This document shows positions 1 through 9,130 of a stretch of DNA of 61,869 bases, piece after piece. Made by a program: the position numbers and the translations under genes. Within the stretch, counting starts at the first letter, position 1, and each line of letters begins with the position of its first letter. Location of the stretch: positions 1 through 61,869 of the forward strand of contig CAJAJL010000036.1 of NCBI GenBank assembly GCA_903940125.1, written 5' to 3'. A model generated the notes under the pieces. That model did no database searches, was not told where the DNA came from, and worked only from the letters and a program-made list of their open reading frames with translations. The stretch is from an uncultured Chlorobiaceae bacterium (lineage in GTDB: Bacteria; Bacteroidota; Chlorobiia; Chlorobiales; Chlorobiaceae).

Positions 1-157
1 CATTTTCGGCAACCCGTGGCTTACCGTCCAATATGGTTAGCGCAACATCTCCCATTGCTTGGCGTCGAACTGGCCACGGAATTAAGGTAACCAGTCGAGT
101 AATCAGCCCTGCTATCTCAGGAGTTATGCCGTTGCGATTCATTACAGATGTCTTCAT
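1..157 (-). CDS. N-terminus of a transposase-like protein (partial, runs off window)
   Basis: The minus strand is open from an ATG at 157-155 to the window edge, giving about 52 residues. The stretch RRQAMGDVALTILDGKPRV resembles, from memory, the N-terminal helix-turn-helix part of ISAzo13-type (Rhodopirellula-type DDE) transposases. Only the start is visible, so neither the catalytic domain nor terminal repeats can be checked. A phage terminase stub 240 bases away fits a patch of decaying mobile DNA. The family name is a recollection of sequence pattern, not a search result. A host protein of unknown function remains possible. Confidence 0.45.
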   Translation of the reverse strand, partial: MKTSVMNRNGITPEIAGLITRLVTLIPWPVRRQAMGDVALTILDGKPRVAEN

Positions 158-399
158 ATGCAAGTTCTCCAGTTTTTACGTTGCAGTATGAAGATATTAT
201 AAAAGGTAGATCAGTATTTTCCAAATCCCTAAGCACTTCTTAACGATGTGATGCGAGCGAAATGATTTTATCGACTCTGCCGACGATATGAGTACCTACA
301 CCCTTCAGACAAACATATCCTATCATATAACTCTTTTTAATACATATCTTTAATAGGCGATACGATGTGTTTTGTGTGGCTATGAACATAAGGAGAGAT

Positions 400-621
400 A
401 TGAAGTTCAGGATTGATAAGCGGAGGATGCTGCCGCATCAGGTGGCGTTTTGGGAGTTGCCGAATTTTGTGAAGTTGCTGGTTGGCGGGTATGGGTGTGG
501 GAAAACGCATATCGGGGCGGTCGGGTCGATTTATGACAGTTTTGTGAATGCTCCGGCTCCGCATTTGTATGTGTCGCCTTCATATAAGCAGGTGCGCAAA
601 ACGGTGCATTGGAGGGTGTGA
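400..621 (+). pseudogene. Phage terminase large subunit, N-terminal fragment
   Basis: A 73-residue frame begins at an ATG with a good ribosome-binding site (AGGAGA at 391-396). It carries a Walker A motif (GGYGCGKT) preceded by LPNFVKLLV and followed by a YVSPSYKQVRKT segment. This is the layout of the start of the ATPase domain in phage terminase large subunits, the motor that packages DNA. The reading frame stops after about 73 residues, whereas full terminases have 400-600. Walker B and the nuclease domain are absent, so this is a stub left by a prophage. No other phage gene is recognisable nearby. The ORF extends upstream to 367, but the ribosome-binding site favours 400. Confidence 0.6.
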
Positions 622-857
622 ATTTTGGCTGGGGAAGCTTTAAAGGAACGAATCAATGAATAAATGCTGTTTAAAGAATAACTCTATACTTGCTCTCTGT
701 AATCCTGATTGCATTGATTTTTTACTTGTTCGGCATGTGAAATGGCGTGGTTTAGAATTGTAAATTTCCTGTAAATTATCGCCGGAAAGCGAAGTCGAGA
801 ATAGTATCTAACCTATTATTATATATAACATTATAGGAATATAATTTTCATTTTTAT

Positions 858-1400
858 ATGAAACAGCTCTCTTTACTGCTGCTTGTGTTTGCAACTCTGC
901 TTTTCTCTTCTACAGCACCAGCGGAAAAAATCAAGACACCCAAAAAAATGGAACAGCAAAAGCCCTCAAATCCATATTATTCCCGCACTGATAAGGCGAA
1001 ACTCAATCTGCCCGATGCGGTGTGGAAGAAAGTGCTCTCCCCGGAGGTCTACGCAGTAGCCCGTAAAAAAGAGACTGAGTCTGCGTTTTCCGGCAAGTTC
1101 TGGGACTATACCGGTAAGGGCACCTATTACTGTGCGGCATGTGGAAACGCCCTTTTTCGATCCGATGCAAAATTTGCCTCGACCTGCGGCTGGCCGAGTT
1201 TTTTTGAGGAGGTGCGGAAAGGCAGTGTAACCTACCTTCCGGATCGTTCACACGGCATGGTAAGGACTGAGGTACTCTGCGGAAGGTGCGGCGCCCATCT
1301 TGGTCATCTCTTTGATGACGGGCCACCTCCTACCGGAAAACGCTTTTGCATGAACTCTGTTGTGCTGGATTTCGTCCCGGACAGGCAAGGAGCAAAATAG
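858..1400 (+). CDS. msrB: Peptide-methionine (R)-S-oxide reductase MsrB, exported
   Basis: MsrB reduces the R-epimer of methionine sulfoxide in oxidised proteins, using thioredoxin-like donors. The 180-residue product begins with a hydrophobic signal segment ending near PAEK (residues 1-23), so it probably works in the periplasm. Zinc-binding pairs are CAAC (92-95) and CGRC (141-144). The family blocks CGWPSF (110-115) and RFCMNS (162-167) are present, the latter with the catalytic Cys164. It stands alone and converges on the emrB gene, which ends 14 bases downstream. Oxidant repair in the envelope would suit a cell handling iron, but that is inference. The family call is firm. Confidence 0.93.
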   Translation: MKQLSLLLLVFATLLFSSTAPAEKIKTPKKMEQQKPSNPYYSRTDKAKLNLPDAVWKKVLSPEVYAVARKKETESAFSGKFWDYTGKGTYYCAACGNALFRSDAKFASTCGWPSFFEEVRKGSVTYLPDRSHGMVRTEVLCGRCGAHLGHLFDDGPPPTGKRFCMNSVVLDFVPDRQGAK

Positions 1401-1414
1401 GCAAAGAGGGTTGC

Positions 1415-3034
1415 TCAGTGTGCCGATGAGAGATCAGCCTTTTCCCCTTTTGGTATTCTGATCAGAAGGAGTAGAGGTAATGCAAGAGCAAAGAGGAGCG
1501 CAATAAGCTTAAAGGCATCCATATAAGCAAGATGGTGGCTTTGAATTGTAACCGTCCCATCCAGTGCTTTTATGGCTGCGGCTTGTGCTTGGTTCACTGA
1601 AAGCCCTGCCTTTATGGTTGCAGCCTGCTGTACAGCATCAAGCCTTATTACAGCAGCAGGATCGAAGGGTGAAAGATGGCTCAGCAGTTCCACCCTGTGA
1701 GCCGCAACCCGCCTGGCTATATAGGTATTAGTAAGCGCAATGCCGAACGAACCGCCAAGCTGACGCACCATGTTATTCAGTCCAGTAGCCTGTCCAATGT
1801 CCTTGCCGTGCAGACCCGCTACGGCGAGCATGGTAACGGGAATGAAGATAAAGCCAAGCGCGAAACCGCGCAGGAGCAGTATCCAGAAAAAGTTTTCCGA
1901 ACCTGACTGCATGGTTTGCTGGCCGAGTTCCCAGCAGAAAATGGTAAAGGTTACCATACCAACCGCCATAAGCTTTTTAGGAGAAATCCCTCGTTGCATG
2001 GCAATGCCGAGAGGCATGGAAATCATACCTGTCACCATGGCACTCGGGAAGAGCACCAGTCCTGTCAGCAGTGCGGTAAAACCGAGAAGGCGCTGGACAA
2101 AGACAGGAAAGACAAAGAGCGATCCATAGAGGCCATAGCCGACAACAAAGGTTAGTACTGCGGCAATTGCGAGGTTTTTGCTTCGGGCAAGTACTCTCAG
2201 GTCTACTGCAGGTTCTTCGGTGTGCAGTTCCCACCAGACAAATGCTACGAGTGAAACGGTGGCGATGATGGTAAACCAGGTGATGTAGGGAGTTTCAAAC
2301 CAGTCTTTCGACTCTCCCCGTTCCAGAATAAACTGCAGTGAGCCTATGCCTACGGCAAGCAGTCCTATGCCTGTCCAGTCGATTTTGGTGACTGCGTGCT
2401 GCACTTTCGGCTCCCTGAGAAAGGTAAAGGCAGACCATGCGGCAAGCAGACCGACAGGGATGTTGACGAAAAAGCACCAATCCCACGAGAAATAATCAAC
2501 AAGAAAGCCGCCGAGCAGCGGCCCTATAGTAGGGCCTAGCACAAGTCCCATTGAAAAGATGCCGGTTGCCTTGCCCCGTTCTTCAGGACGGTAGGTTTCG
2601 TAGAGTATCGCCTGGGATGTCGGCAGAAGCGCTCCACCGCCGAGACCCTGTAGAAAACGGAAAATAACGAGCGCCCATATATTCGGGGCCATCCCGCAAA
2701 GCAGCGATGCAAAGGTAAACAGTAAAATTGAGCCGATGTAGTAGTTTCTACGACCAAGCAGGTTGCCGAGGAATCCTGAAAGAGGAATAACAATAACGTT
2801 GGCAATGGCGTAGCTGGTAACGACCCATGCAACATCATCAATGCTGGCGCCGAGGTTCCCGCTGATCTGTGTGAGTGCAACATTCACAATGGTGGTGTCG
2901 ATCAGTTCAAGCATAGCTGAAACGATCACCGTCAAGGTGATGATTATTTTCCTGAACCCAGTGTCATAAGTCAGGGCTGGATTCGGCAGCATTGCTGCGA
3001 CTGCTACGCCATTCTTTTGTTCTGATTGTGCCAT
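1415..3034 (-). CDS. emrB: EmrB/QacA-type (DHA2, 14-TM) MFS efflux transporter
   Basis: This is a proton-driven drug/H+ antiporter of 539 residues, the usual size for the 14-helix DHA2 branch. The start (residues 1-20) is cytoplasmic. Motif A-like GFLGNLLGRR follows helix 2. The antiporter motif C region GLVLGPTIGPLLGG lies in helix 5 and is followed by FSWDWCFFVNIPVG, typical of EmrB. It is the last gene of a four-gene operon, 80 bases after emrA. With the HlyD-type adaptor and the TolC-type channel it should form a tripartite pump spanning both membranes. The substrate cannot be read from sequence. The operon is probably driven by the sigma-54 promoter near 5938. Confidence 0.93.
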   Translation of the reverse strand: MAQSEQKNGVAVAAMLPNPALTYDTGFRKIIITLTVIVSAMLELIDTTIVNVALTQISGNLGASIDDVAWVVTSYAIANVIVIPLSGFLGNLLGRRNYYIGSILLFTFASLLCGMAPNIWALVIFRFLQGLGGGALLPTSQAILYETYRPEERGKATGIFSMGLVLGPTIGPLLGGFLVDYFSWDWCFFVNIPVGLLAAWSAFTFLREPKVQHAVTKIDWTGIGLLAVGIGSLQFILERGESKDWFETPYITWFTIIATVSLVAFVWWELHTEEPAVDLRVLARSKNLAIAAVLTFVVGYGLYGSLFVFPVFVQRLLGFTALLTGLVLFPSAMVTGMISMPLGIAMQRGISPKKLMAVGMVTFTIFCWELGQQTMQSGSENFFWILLLRGFALGFIFIPVTMLAVAGLHGKDIGQATGLNNMVRQLGGSFGIALTNTYIARRVAAHRVELLSHLSPFDPAAVIRLDAVQQAATIKAGLSVNQAQAAAIKALDGTVTIQSHHLAYMDAFKLIALLFALALPLLLLIRIPKGEKADLSSAH

Positions 3035-3114
3035 ACGTTGCTTTGCTTACGCAATCCTGTCAGTCATTGTTGGCCTCTTTTCTCGTCTTTTTATTTGTCA
3101 TTCCGAATCCACAT

Positions 3115-4113
3115 CTATTTTATTTCAATGTCAACGACCACGTTCATACCTGCGGCAAGCTGGTGATTCTTGTCAGGTTTTTCAGTAAAGACGATTTTCA
3201 CGGGAACACGCTGTGTTACCTTTATAAAGTTGCCGCTTGCATTGTCGGGGGGAAGCAGAGAGAATTTTGCACCCGTGCCCGATGAGAGAGACTCAACTTT
3301 TCCCTTGAACTCTTTATCAGGATATGCGTCAACTCTAATCGTGACCGGCAGTCCTGGACGTATTTTTTCAAGCTGCGTCTCCTTGAAATTCGCAACCACC
3401 CAAAGGTCGCTGCTGCCGACAAGAGCAATGAGTTGCTGTCCGGGGGCAACGTATTGGCCGGGTTCAATATTCTTTTTTGAGATATGTCCTGAAGCTGGTG
3501 CTATAATATTGGTGTAGGATAACTGCAGCTCGGCATTGCGTAGTTCCGCTTCCTTTAATCTGAGCTGTGCGGCGGCAGCTTTCTGCTGTCCTACTGTTGA
3601 GGAATGTTGAGCTGAGGATGCTTCGGCACCGGCACGGATGGCATCGAATTCAGCCTGTGAAATCACGTCCTGCCCACGAAGGGTGCTGTTGCGCCGGAGA
3701 TCGGCGTCGAGTTTCCGCTCGGTAGCTGATGCCGCTCCTGCGTTTGCTTCTGCCGCAAGAACCGATGCCCGTGCGCTCTCTACAGCTGCAGCGGCAATGT
3801 CCCGGCGGACTTCATAGTCGGCGACTTCAAGTCGGATAAGAGTATCCCCCTTATGTACCTGCTGGTTATCGTTTGCCAGAACCTCCTGCACTTTTCCGGG
3901 AATTCTTGAAATCACGGAATAGACATCCCCCTCTATCTGGGCGTTGTCGGTTTCAACATAGAGGAAAGAGTGGTAGAGGGCTTTTCCTCCCCAGATCAGG
4001 GCTACAGCAATAACAACAGCTGCAATAATGATGCGCAGCGGGTTTGACGCCTTTGCCGGATCTTTTCCGATGCTCTTGTTTTGTGGTATTGTTGTTGATT
4101 CAGGTTGTTCCAT
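3115..4113 (-). CDS. emrA: EmrA/HlyD-family periplasmic adaptor
   Basis: This is the membrane-fusion protein of a tripartite efflux pump. It has 332 residues with a cytoplasmic N-terminus, one transmembrane helix at about 27-46, and the family start block VETDNAQIEGDV. A lipoyl/barrel-sandwich half motif (GKVQEVLANDNQQVHKGD) follows, then an Ala/Glu-rich helical hairpin (about 100-185), and the second half with PASGHISKKNIEPGQYV. It overlaps the end of the universal stress gene by 14 bases, which suggests translational coupling. It should join EmrB in the inner membrane to the TolC-like channel encoded first in the operon. Confidence 0.92.
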   Translation of the reverse strand: MEQPESTTIPQNKSIGKDPAKASNPLRIIIAAVVIAVALIWGGKALYHSFLYVETDNAQIEGDVYSVISRIPGKVQEVLANDNQQVHKGDTLIRLEVADYEVRRDIAAAAVESARASVLAAEANAGAASATERKLDADLRRNSTLRGQDVISQAEFDAIRAGAEASSAQHSSTVGQQKAAAAQLRLKEAELRNAELQLSYTNIIAPASGHISKKNIEPGQYVAPGQQLIALVGSSDLWVVANFKETQLEKIRPGLPVTIRVDAYPDKEFKGKVESLSSGTGAKFSLLPPDNASGNFIKVTQRVPVKIVFTEKPDKNHQLAAGMNVVVDIEIK

Positions 4114-4531
4114 GGTTTTTGTTTTTGTTGTCAGGCGTTTTCAGAATCACAACGGGGCATGGTGCATGCCGCATCACGGTTTCCGCAGTGCTCCCAACCA
4201 GAAGCCGAGTTATGGCTGTGGTTCCGTGGGAGCCGAGTAGAATCATATCTGCTTTATGCTCTTTTGCATAAACGAGAATCCCGGCAGCAGGGTCACCGTA
4301 TTGAACAGTAAATATTGCGTGTGCTTTATATTGAGAGAGCATATCGCTGTATCGCGAAAATTCATGCAAGAACATGTTCAGTGAACTATTATCACTATTT
4401 TCCACAGGAGCGATATAGAGCAGGATAATTTCTGCATTTGAGCAGTGCATTGCAGCGGCATAGCGTACCACAGAATCCGCAGCGGTTGAAAAATCAACTG
4501 CGCAGATTATTTTTTTTAATGAAGTAGTCAT
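4100..4531 (-). CDS. Universal stress protein (UspA family, single domain)
   Basis: This 143-residue single Usp domain has a Rossmann-like alpha/beta fold predicted to bind ATP. It starts KIICAVDFS and ends with the nucleotide-binding signature G-2x-G-9x-G-S (GSHGTTAITRLLVGST), followed by HAPCPVVIL. It lies inside the efflux operon, one base after the TolC-like gene and overlapping emrA. A cytoplasmic Usp inside a drug-efflux operon is unusual. It may sense ATP or stress for the pump, or may simply be co-induced. The family assignment is certain; the function is not. Confidence 0.93.
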   Translation of the reverse strand: MTTSLKKIICAVDFSTAADSVVRYAAAMHCSNAEIILLYIAPVENSDNSSLNMFLHEFSRYSDMLSQYKAHAIFTVQYGDPAAGILVYAKEHKADMILLGSHGTTAITRLLVGSTAETVMRHAPCPVVILKTPDNKNKNHGTT

Positions 4532-4532
4532 G

Positions 4533-5858
4533 TTACCAGAACACCTCCCCGGTTGCGCGCTTAAGCGTATAGTTGTTTATCACATAGGCATAGTTCGCTT
4601 GTAGTTTTCCAAGTTCTGCCTGGGAGAGTGATGCTTCGGTATTAAGAAGGTCAAGTACTGTAGCCATACCGTTTTCGTACCGGGTTCTTGCATGTTCAGC
4701 TGCAAGTTTCGCCTGTTGCACTTGTGCTTCAGCCGTTATAATCTTTTCCGATGCGGTCTGCAGTGCATGGGTTGTCTCTTCGATATCAGTTTTTACCTGC
4801 TGTTCAGTATCAACCTTTCTCTGGGCAGCAGCATGCATGAGGGCGGTAGTTTCCTGACGCTCCGCACTTGTTTTGAACCCGCTGAAGAGAGGTATCTCAA
4901 GATGCAGGCTGCCCACAAAATTCTCACGGATTTCATTAATATCAGGCATGAGACCATTGGTGACACCATAAGAGGCGCTGCCGGATAGTATCGGAAGCCC
5001 GCTTTTTATAGCGATGGAACGACGCTGTTGGGCAGCTTTTTCCTGTTCGTTGGCAAGTTTCATCTCAAGCCGCTGGTCTAAAGCGTGACTGACATGCTCA
5101 GAGCTTCTATGATCTGCAGGAGTGACGGAAAACGATCCCTGAATATTGAGCGGTACGTTTTCAGATATACCTGTAAGCCGACGCAAAGTCAGTTCCTGTC
5201 GGAGCAGTTCATGTTTCAGATCAAGCATTTTGTTTTGTGCTCCGGCAATTCGCACTTCGGTTGAAAGGACATCAAACCGGGTTGCAGCACCGCTCTTGTA
5301 CCGTTTGCCTGTAAAGTCAAGAGCTTTGTTGAGGGCGGTTATCTCTTTCTGTTCGACGTTTATATTTTCCCTTATAAACAGAATGCCGTAAAAGAGCTGG
5401 ACAGTCTGAAAAGAGAGATCTCTTTGTGTGATTTCAAAAGAATGTTCAGCTGCTCTTTTACCTGTTTTTGCAAGGTCGACCGTAGAGGCTCTTTTCCCGA
5501 AATCAAACAGGGTTGCCTTGGCGGTGACTTTGGCCTCATAATTGTCATTTGGTGCAAACTTGAGCATGGGACTTCCAAAGAGACTCATTTCCGATACAGG
5601 GTCCAGATAGGTGTATCCTGCGCTGGCTGAAATCTGTGGATAATATGCGCTTCTGCTTTGGGTAATTCGGGCTTCAGCCGCACTGACGTCAGCAGCAGCA
5701 GCCTTGAGCGCAGGATTGTTATCACGGACGAGACGGATAGCTTTTTCAATCGTAAGCGGTTCTTCTGTCGGAGTTTCTGCTCCGATTGCCAGTAACGGCC
5801 ATGTAAGCATCAATGCAGTTGCTGCGATTCCAGCAGTTCTGGTCAGAATTCTCTTCAT
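4533..5858 (-). CDS. TolC-family outer-membrane efflux channel
   Basis: The 441-residue product has a signal peptide (residues 1-27, cleavage near IGAETP) and two similar halves, each with long helical stretches. This is the outer-membrane efflux protein (OEP) arrangement: a trimeric barrel with a periplasmic alpha-tunnel. The first half starts LTIEKAIRLVRDNNPALKAA, typical of the family, and the C-terminus is YTLKRATGEVFW. It is the first gene of the operon TolC-Usp-EmrA-EmrB, read from a probable sigma-54 promoter 80 bases upstream. It provides the exit duct for the EmrAB pump. Confidence 0.93.
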   Translation of the reverse strand: MKRILTRTAGIAATALMLTWPLLAIGAETPTEEPLTIEKAIRLVRDNNPALKAAAADVSAAEARITQSRSAYYPQISASAGYTYLDPVSEMSLFGSPMLKFAPNDNYEAKVTAKATLFDFGKRASTVDLAKTGKRAAEHSFEITQRDLSFQTVQLFYGILFIRENINVEQKEITALNKALDFTGKRYKSGAATRFDVLSTEVRIAGAQNKMLDLKHELLRQELTLRRLTGISENVPLNIQGSFSVTPADHRSSEHVSHALDQRLEMKLANEQEKAAQQRRSIAIKSGLPILSGSASYGVTNGLMPDINEIRENFVGSLHLEIPLFSGFKTSAERQETTALMHAAAQRKVDTEQQVKTDIEETTHALQTASEKIITAEAQVQQAKLAAEHARTRYENGMATVLDLLNTEASLSQAELGKLQANYAYVINNYTLKRATGEVFW

Positions 5859-5937
5859 AATAGCTCGATGATTTGTTCCGTTATTCTACTGACACATTGA
5901 AAAACGTTTGGTTTTACATGTCATGCACACATAAATT

Positions 5938-5953
5938 CGCAATTTGCATGCCA
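5938..5953 (-). promoter_or_regulatory. Sigma-54 (-24/-12) promoter of the efflux operon
   Basis: On the minus strand the sequence reads TGGCATGCAAATTGCG. This matches the sigma-54 consensus TGGCACG-N4-TTGCW at 10 of its 12 defined positions and keeps the exact 10-bp gap between the invariant GG and GC. Transcription would start near 5926, leaving a leader of about 65 bases before the TolC-like gene at 5858. The divergent neighbour at 6101 encodes a sigma-54 activator, which strengthens the call. This is seen directly in sequence; promoter activity is inferred. Confidence 0.8.
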
Positions 5954-6040
5954 GACAGCGGAAATGGGTAAATAATATCTAATATCCTTGCTGTATAAGG
6001 CTTTTAATTCGTGTTGGTATCCTGTAATTCCGAAAAAATC

Positions 6041-6085
6041 AGAAATTTCTCTACATTGTGTTCTTGCTATTTCAGAATATCTGAA
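6041..6085. promoter_or_regulatory. Candidate activator-binding palindromes (UAS) in the divergent intergenic region
   Basis: Two palindromes lie 90-150 bases upstream of the sigma-54 promoter. One is AGAAATTTCT at 6041-6050. The other is TTCAGA-ATA-TCTGAA at 6071-6085, a perfect 6-3-6 dyad. Their distance from the -24 box suits the enhancer sites of a sigma-54 activator. The second site lies 16 bases before the activator's own start codon, so it could also mediate autoregulation. The binding protein is inferred to be the product of the gene at 6101. Confidence 0.5.
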
Positions 6086-6100
6086 CCTTGTTAACGTGAT

Positions 6101-8200
6101 ATGAGTATTTCTTCTGTTCATGAGGCGCACCTTCTCATGCAGTACATCAGTGATGCGGTTGGCTCCATTCGCGATCCTGACGAACTTTTCCGAACAGTTA
6201 CTGATAAACTTCGTCTTGTCTTTGAGTTTGATTCTGTCGTGATTATCACCTTTGACAAAGAGCGACGGTATAGCAATGTTTTTTTTGAAATGCTGCGATT
6301 TCAGGTTCCTGAGAGTATTGAACGCAAAAAAAGACCCATTGCCGGGTCATGGATTGAGCCGCATATGACTGATGTATCGGTTTCGGTTTTCAATATTAAA
6401 GAGGTTCTTGATCGTTATCCGGCAGATTACCCTGTACCGCATGTTCTGTACGATGTCGGCATGCGCCAGGTTGTATTGTCGCCGCTTCGGACGGGAGGAA
6501 AGGTTATAGGCTTTCTGAATTTTGTGTCAAAAGAAGAAAAAAACTGGTCGGAGAGCGATAAAGAACTGCTTGCCACTCTCTCATCTCCAATCGCAGTCGC
6601 GGTGAGCAATACCCTTGCTTATGAAGAGCTTCGTCTTCGTGAAGCTCAAACCGTTATGCAGCTTGCCGTCAACAATGCCCTGCTGACCATAAAGGACCGG
6701 AACAGAATGCTCCTTGCGGTATGTGATCAGATCGATAAGCTGGTGCCGTGTACTTTTCTTGGTATCCGTGTTATGGGCGATGATGGCAGGTTTCGTCTTT
6801 ACGACAATTTCATGCGTGAAGATGGTCACGGTTTTTTGCCGGTATCTTCGTCGGAAAAGCTTGATGTTACCGATTTTGACGAGATAGCCAGGGAGAGCTT
6901 TTCATTGATTACAAATCCGGGATGCTATGGAAGAGAAGCTTTTCTCCGACTTTGCACAAAGTACCGCATACTTGCGGTTGTCAAGGAGAAATTTGGTGTC
7001 TGTTCCCTGCTCACAGTACCCTTATGGGATACTCCGGGCAGTCGTGCCGGTCTGATTATTTCCGATACTTCCCGCTCTTTTGATGAGCACGATCAGGCAA
7101 CGGTCAGTCTGATTGTTCCCCAGCTCTCGCTTGCGTTGCAGAACTACCTTGCATTTGAGGAGATCGATGAACTTCGCCGGAAGCTCGAAGGGGAACGTAC
7201 CTGTCTTATCGAGGAAATCAAAGCCGGGCATAATTTTGAAGAGATCATCGGCAACAGTGCCCACCTGGCGTCGGTATTGCATCGTGTAAGTCAGGTTGGG
7301 CCTACCGATGCCACCGTATTGATCCAGGGAGAAACAGGTTCAGGAAAGGAGCTGTTTGCCAGGGCGCTTCATAATCTTTCAAATCGCAGGCAGAGAGCAT
7401 TGATCAAGATTAATTGCGCAACATTGCCCGGACCGCTTATTGAATCGGAACTTTTCGGTCATGAAAAAGGAAGTTTTACCGGTGCTATAGAAAGGCGTAT
7501 CGGCAAGTTTGAGCTGGCTGAAGGAGGAACTATTTTTCTTGATGAAATCGGTGAGCTGCCGCTGGAACTGCAGGCCAAACTGCTTCGTGTCCTTCAGGAA
7601 CGTGAGCTTGAAAGGCTTGGAGGCAAAATGGTGATCAAGGTTGATGTGCGGGTTATTGCCGCAACGAACCGTGATCTGGCAAAAGAGGTTGCTGAAGGGA
7701 GATTTCGTGAAGATCTTTATTTCCGTCTCAATGTATTTCCTCTTTCCATCCCATCACTTTGTGAGCGGCGTGAAGATATTCCAATGCTTGCAGCACACTT
7801 TGCTGCCAAATTTTCCAGAGAACTCGGCAAACCTCTCCGCCAGTTCAAAGAGAGCGATATGCAGCGTCTGGTCGCCCGCAAGTGGAAAGGCAATATTCGC
7901 GAACTTGCTCATATTGTAGAACAGGCGGTCATCGTTTCTGAAGGGCTATCGCTCGATTTTTCATCGATTCTTTCTTTCCCTGATCCAGTTATTGATCGTT
8001 CAATACAAGAAGAGGTTAAAACCATGCATGATTTTGAACTTGATGTGGCCTTGATGGAAAAAGAGCTGATTATTGAAGCTCTCGAACGTTCAAACGGTCG
8101 GGTGAGTGGTGCAGGCGGAGCTGCAGAGCGACTTGCCATGCACCCGAAAACACTCTACTCCCGTATTGAAAAGCTCCGTATTCAAAAGAGATATCAGTAG
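6101..8200 (+). CDS. Sigma-54-dependent transcriptional activator with two GAF domains
   Basis: The 699-residue product resembles FhlA/NorR-type regulators in layout. Two N-terminal GAF-like sensor domains (about 15-175 and 185-350) precede a linker and the AAA+ domain. That domain has Walker A GETGSGK (410-416), the sigma-54 contact loop GSFTGA (457-462, Ser replacing the usual Ala) and Walker B FLDE (479-482). A Fis-type helix-turn-helix ends the protein (about 655-695, with [21 protein letters not shown]). There is no phospho-receiver domain, so control is probably by a small molecule or redox signal bound to the GAF domains. It reads divergently from the efflux operon, whose promoter has a -24/-12 box, so that operon is the likely target. 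Confidence 0.93.
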   Translation: MSISSVHEAHLLMQYISDAVGSIRDPDELFRTVTDKLRLVFEFDSVVIITFDKERRYSNVFFEMLRFQVPESIERKKRPIAGSWIEPHMTDVSVSVFNIKEVLDRYPADYPVPHVLYDVGMRQVVLSPLRTGGKVIGFLNFVSKEEKNWSESDKELLATLSSPIAVAVSNTLAYEELRLREAQTVMQLAVNNALLTIKDRNRMLLAVCDQIDKLVPCTFLGIRVMGDDGRFRLYDNFMREDGHGFLPVSSSEKLDVTDFDEIARESFSLITNPGCYGREAFLRLCTKYRILAVVKEKFGVCSLLTVPLWDTPGSRAGLIISDTSRSFDEHDQATVSLIVPQLSLALQNYLAFEEIDELRRKLEGERTCLIEEIKAGHNFEEIIGNSAHLASVLHRVSQVGPTDATVLIQGETGSGKELFARALHNLSNRRQRALIKINCATLPGPLIESELFGHEKGSFTGAIERRIGKFELAEGGTIFLDEIGELPLELQAKLLRVLQERELERLGGKMVIKVDVRVIAATNRDLAKEVAEGRFREDLYFRLNVFPLSIPSLCERREDIPMLAAHFAAKFSRELGKPLRQFKESDMQRLVARKWKGNIRELAHIVEQAVIVSEGLSLDFSSILSFPDPVIDRSIQEEVKTMHDFELDVALMEKELIIEALERSNGRVSGAGGAAERLAMHPKTLYSRIEKLRIQKRYQ

Positions 8201-8371
8201 GGTATTTTCTCTTTTTGCCTTCGGCACTTTTTACTCATTCAAATGAATTGTTTAAAAGTTATAAATCCCTTAGCTTTTACAACAGGCTATCTTTATGAAC
8301 AGATTATATTTGAAACAAGATACAGTGCGCATCGATGTAGTTCGAGCGATTTTTAATGAAGGAGTTTCACT

Positions 8372-8650
8372 ATGACCGAAACAATGACGTTTGAAGTATC
8401 CCAGGATTTGCTGGCCTCGCTCAAGATTGGCATACAGGACTTGGCACACGAGATTCGTCTCATGGCGGCAATACGCTATTTTCAGGAGAAAAAACTCTCA
8501 TTGGGAAAAGCCGCAGATTTGGCTGGATGTAATCGGCTCAGCTTTATGGATATACTTGCGCAAAAAGGGATTGTTATCTTTGATTATGACGAATCAATTG
8601 TAGAAAGCGAATTACAAGGAGTCGAGCAGTTATCTAAAGGAAGTGCATGA
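8372..8650 (+). CDS. UPF0175 family protein, probable antitoxin
   Basis: The 92-residue protein begins at an ATG with an AAGGAG site 8 bases upstream. The central stretch AAIRYFQEKKLSLGKAADLAGC, followed by MDILAQKGI, is the UPF0175 signature, a small helix-turn-helix-like domain. Such genes usually precede DUF3368/PIN-type toxins. Here the stop overlaps the start of the DUF3368 gene by 4 bases (ATGA). It is likely the antitoxin and autorepressor of the pair. A 12-bp palindrome at 8237-8248 (ATTCAAATGAAT) lies upstream, though 124 bases before the start. Confidence 0.85.
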   Translation: MTETMTFEVSQDLLASLKIGIQDLAHEIRLMAAIRYFQEKKLSLGKAADLAGCNRLSFMDILAQKGIVIFDYDESIVESELQGVEQLSKGSA

Positions 8651-9126
8651 TTATCTGTAATGCGACTCCGTTAATTGCCTTTGCCCGTATCGGTCAGTTG
8701 GCTTTGCTTCGAAAAGTTGTTGGAACACTTGTCATTCCAGATGCGGTTTGTAGAGAAATTTCTGTCTACAGTGACATTCAGCACGGGATCATTGACTTGG
8801 CACAAGAACCATGGATTTCAGTTCAAACAGTTCAATCTGAAGCCAAAGTTTGTTTATTGCTGCCGACACTTGATCGTGGTGAAGCCGAAGTTATTGCGTT
8901 AGCTTTAGAGCGAGCAGCAGGATTAGTGCTGATTGATGAACTCTCGGGACGCAAGGTGGCGGAATCATTACATCTGACCGTGTCAGGTTCTGTGGGGATT
9001 TTGATTCGGGCAAAACAGATGGGTGAAATCTCGGCTGTCAAACCGTTACTTGAGGAGATGATTCAAAGAGGAATCCGATATAGCCCGAGATTCGTAACGG
9101 CAATCTTGCAGCGGATTGGAGAATAA
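8647..9126 (+). CDS. DUF3368 (PIN-like) toxin candidate
   Basis: This 159-residue PIN-like protein starts IICNATPLIAFARIGQLALL, as is usual for DUF3368, with an early Asn-Ala-Thr in place of the Asp seen in classic PIN domains. Further conserved acidic positions are in DRGEAEVIALALE and VLIDELSGRKVAE. PIN-fold toxins are RNases that need a cluster of acidic residues. Its start overlaps the UPF0175 gene, forming a two-gene toxin-antitoxin operon. RNase activity is inferred from family membership and the loss of the first Asp makes it less certain. Confidence 0.85.
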   Translation: MIICNATPLIAFARIGQLALLRKVVGTLVIPDAVCREISVYSDIQHGIIDLAQEPWISVQTVQSEAKVCLLLPTLDRGEAEVIALALERAAGLVLIDELSGRKVAESLHLTVSGSVGILIRAKQMGEISAVKPLLEEMIQRGIRYSPRFVTAILQRIGE

Positions 9127-9130
9127 TAGC

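Noticed and set aside
367-399. Longer start for the terminase fragment
   Set aside because: The ribosome-binding site AGGAGA is positioned for the ATG at 400, and the extra residues are not terminase-like.
2992-3285. Rightward frame of 97 codons across the emrA/emrB junction
   Set aside because: It lies antisense to two well-supported genes and has no recognisable features.
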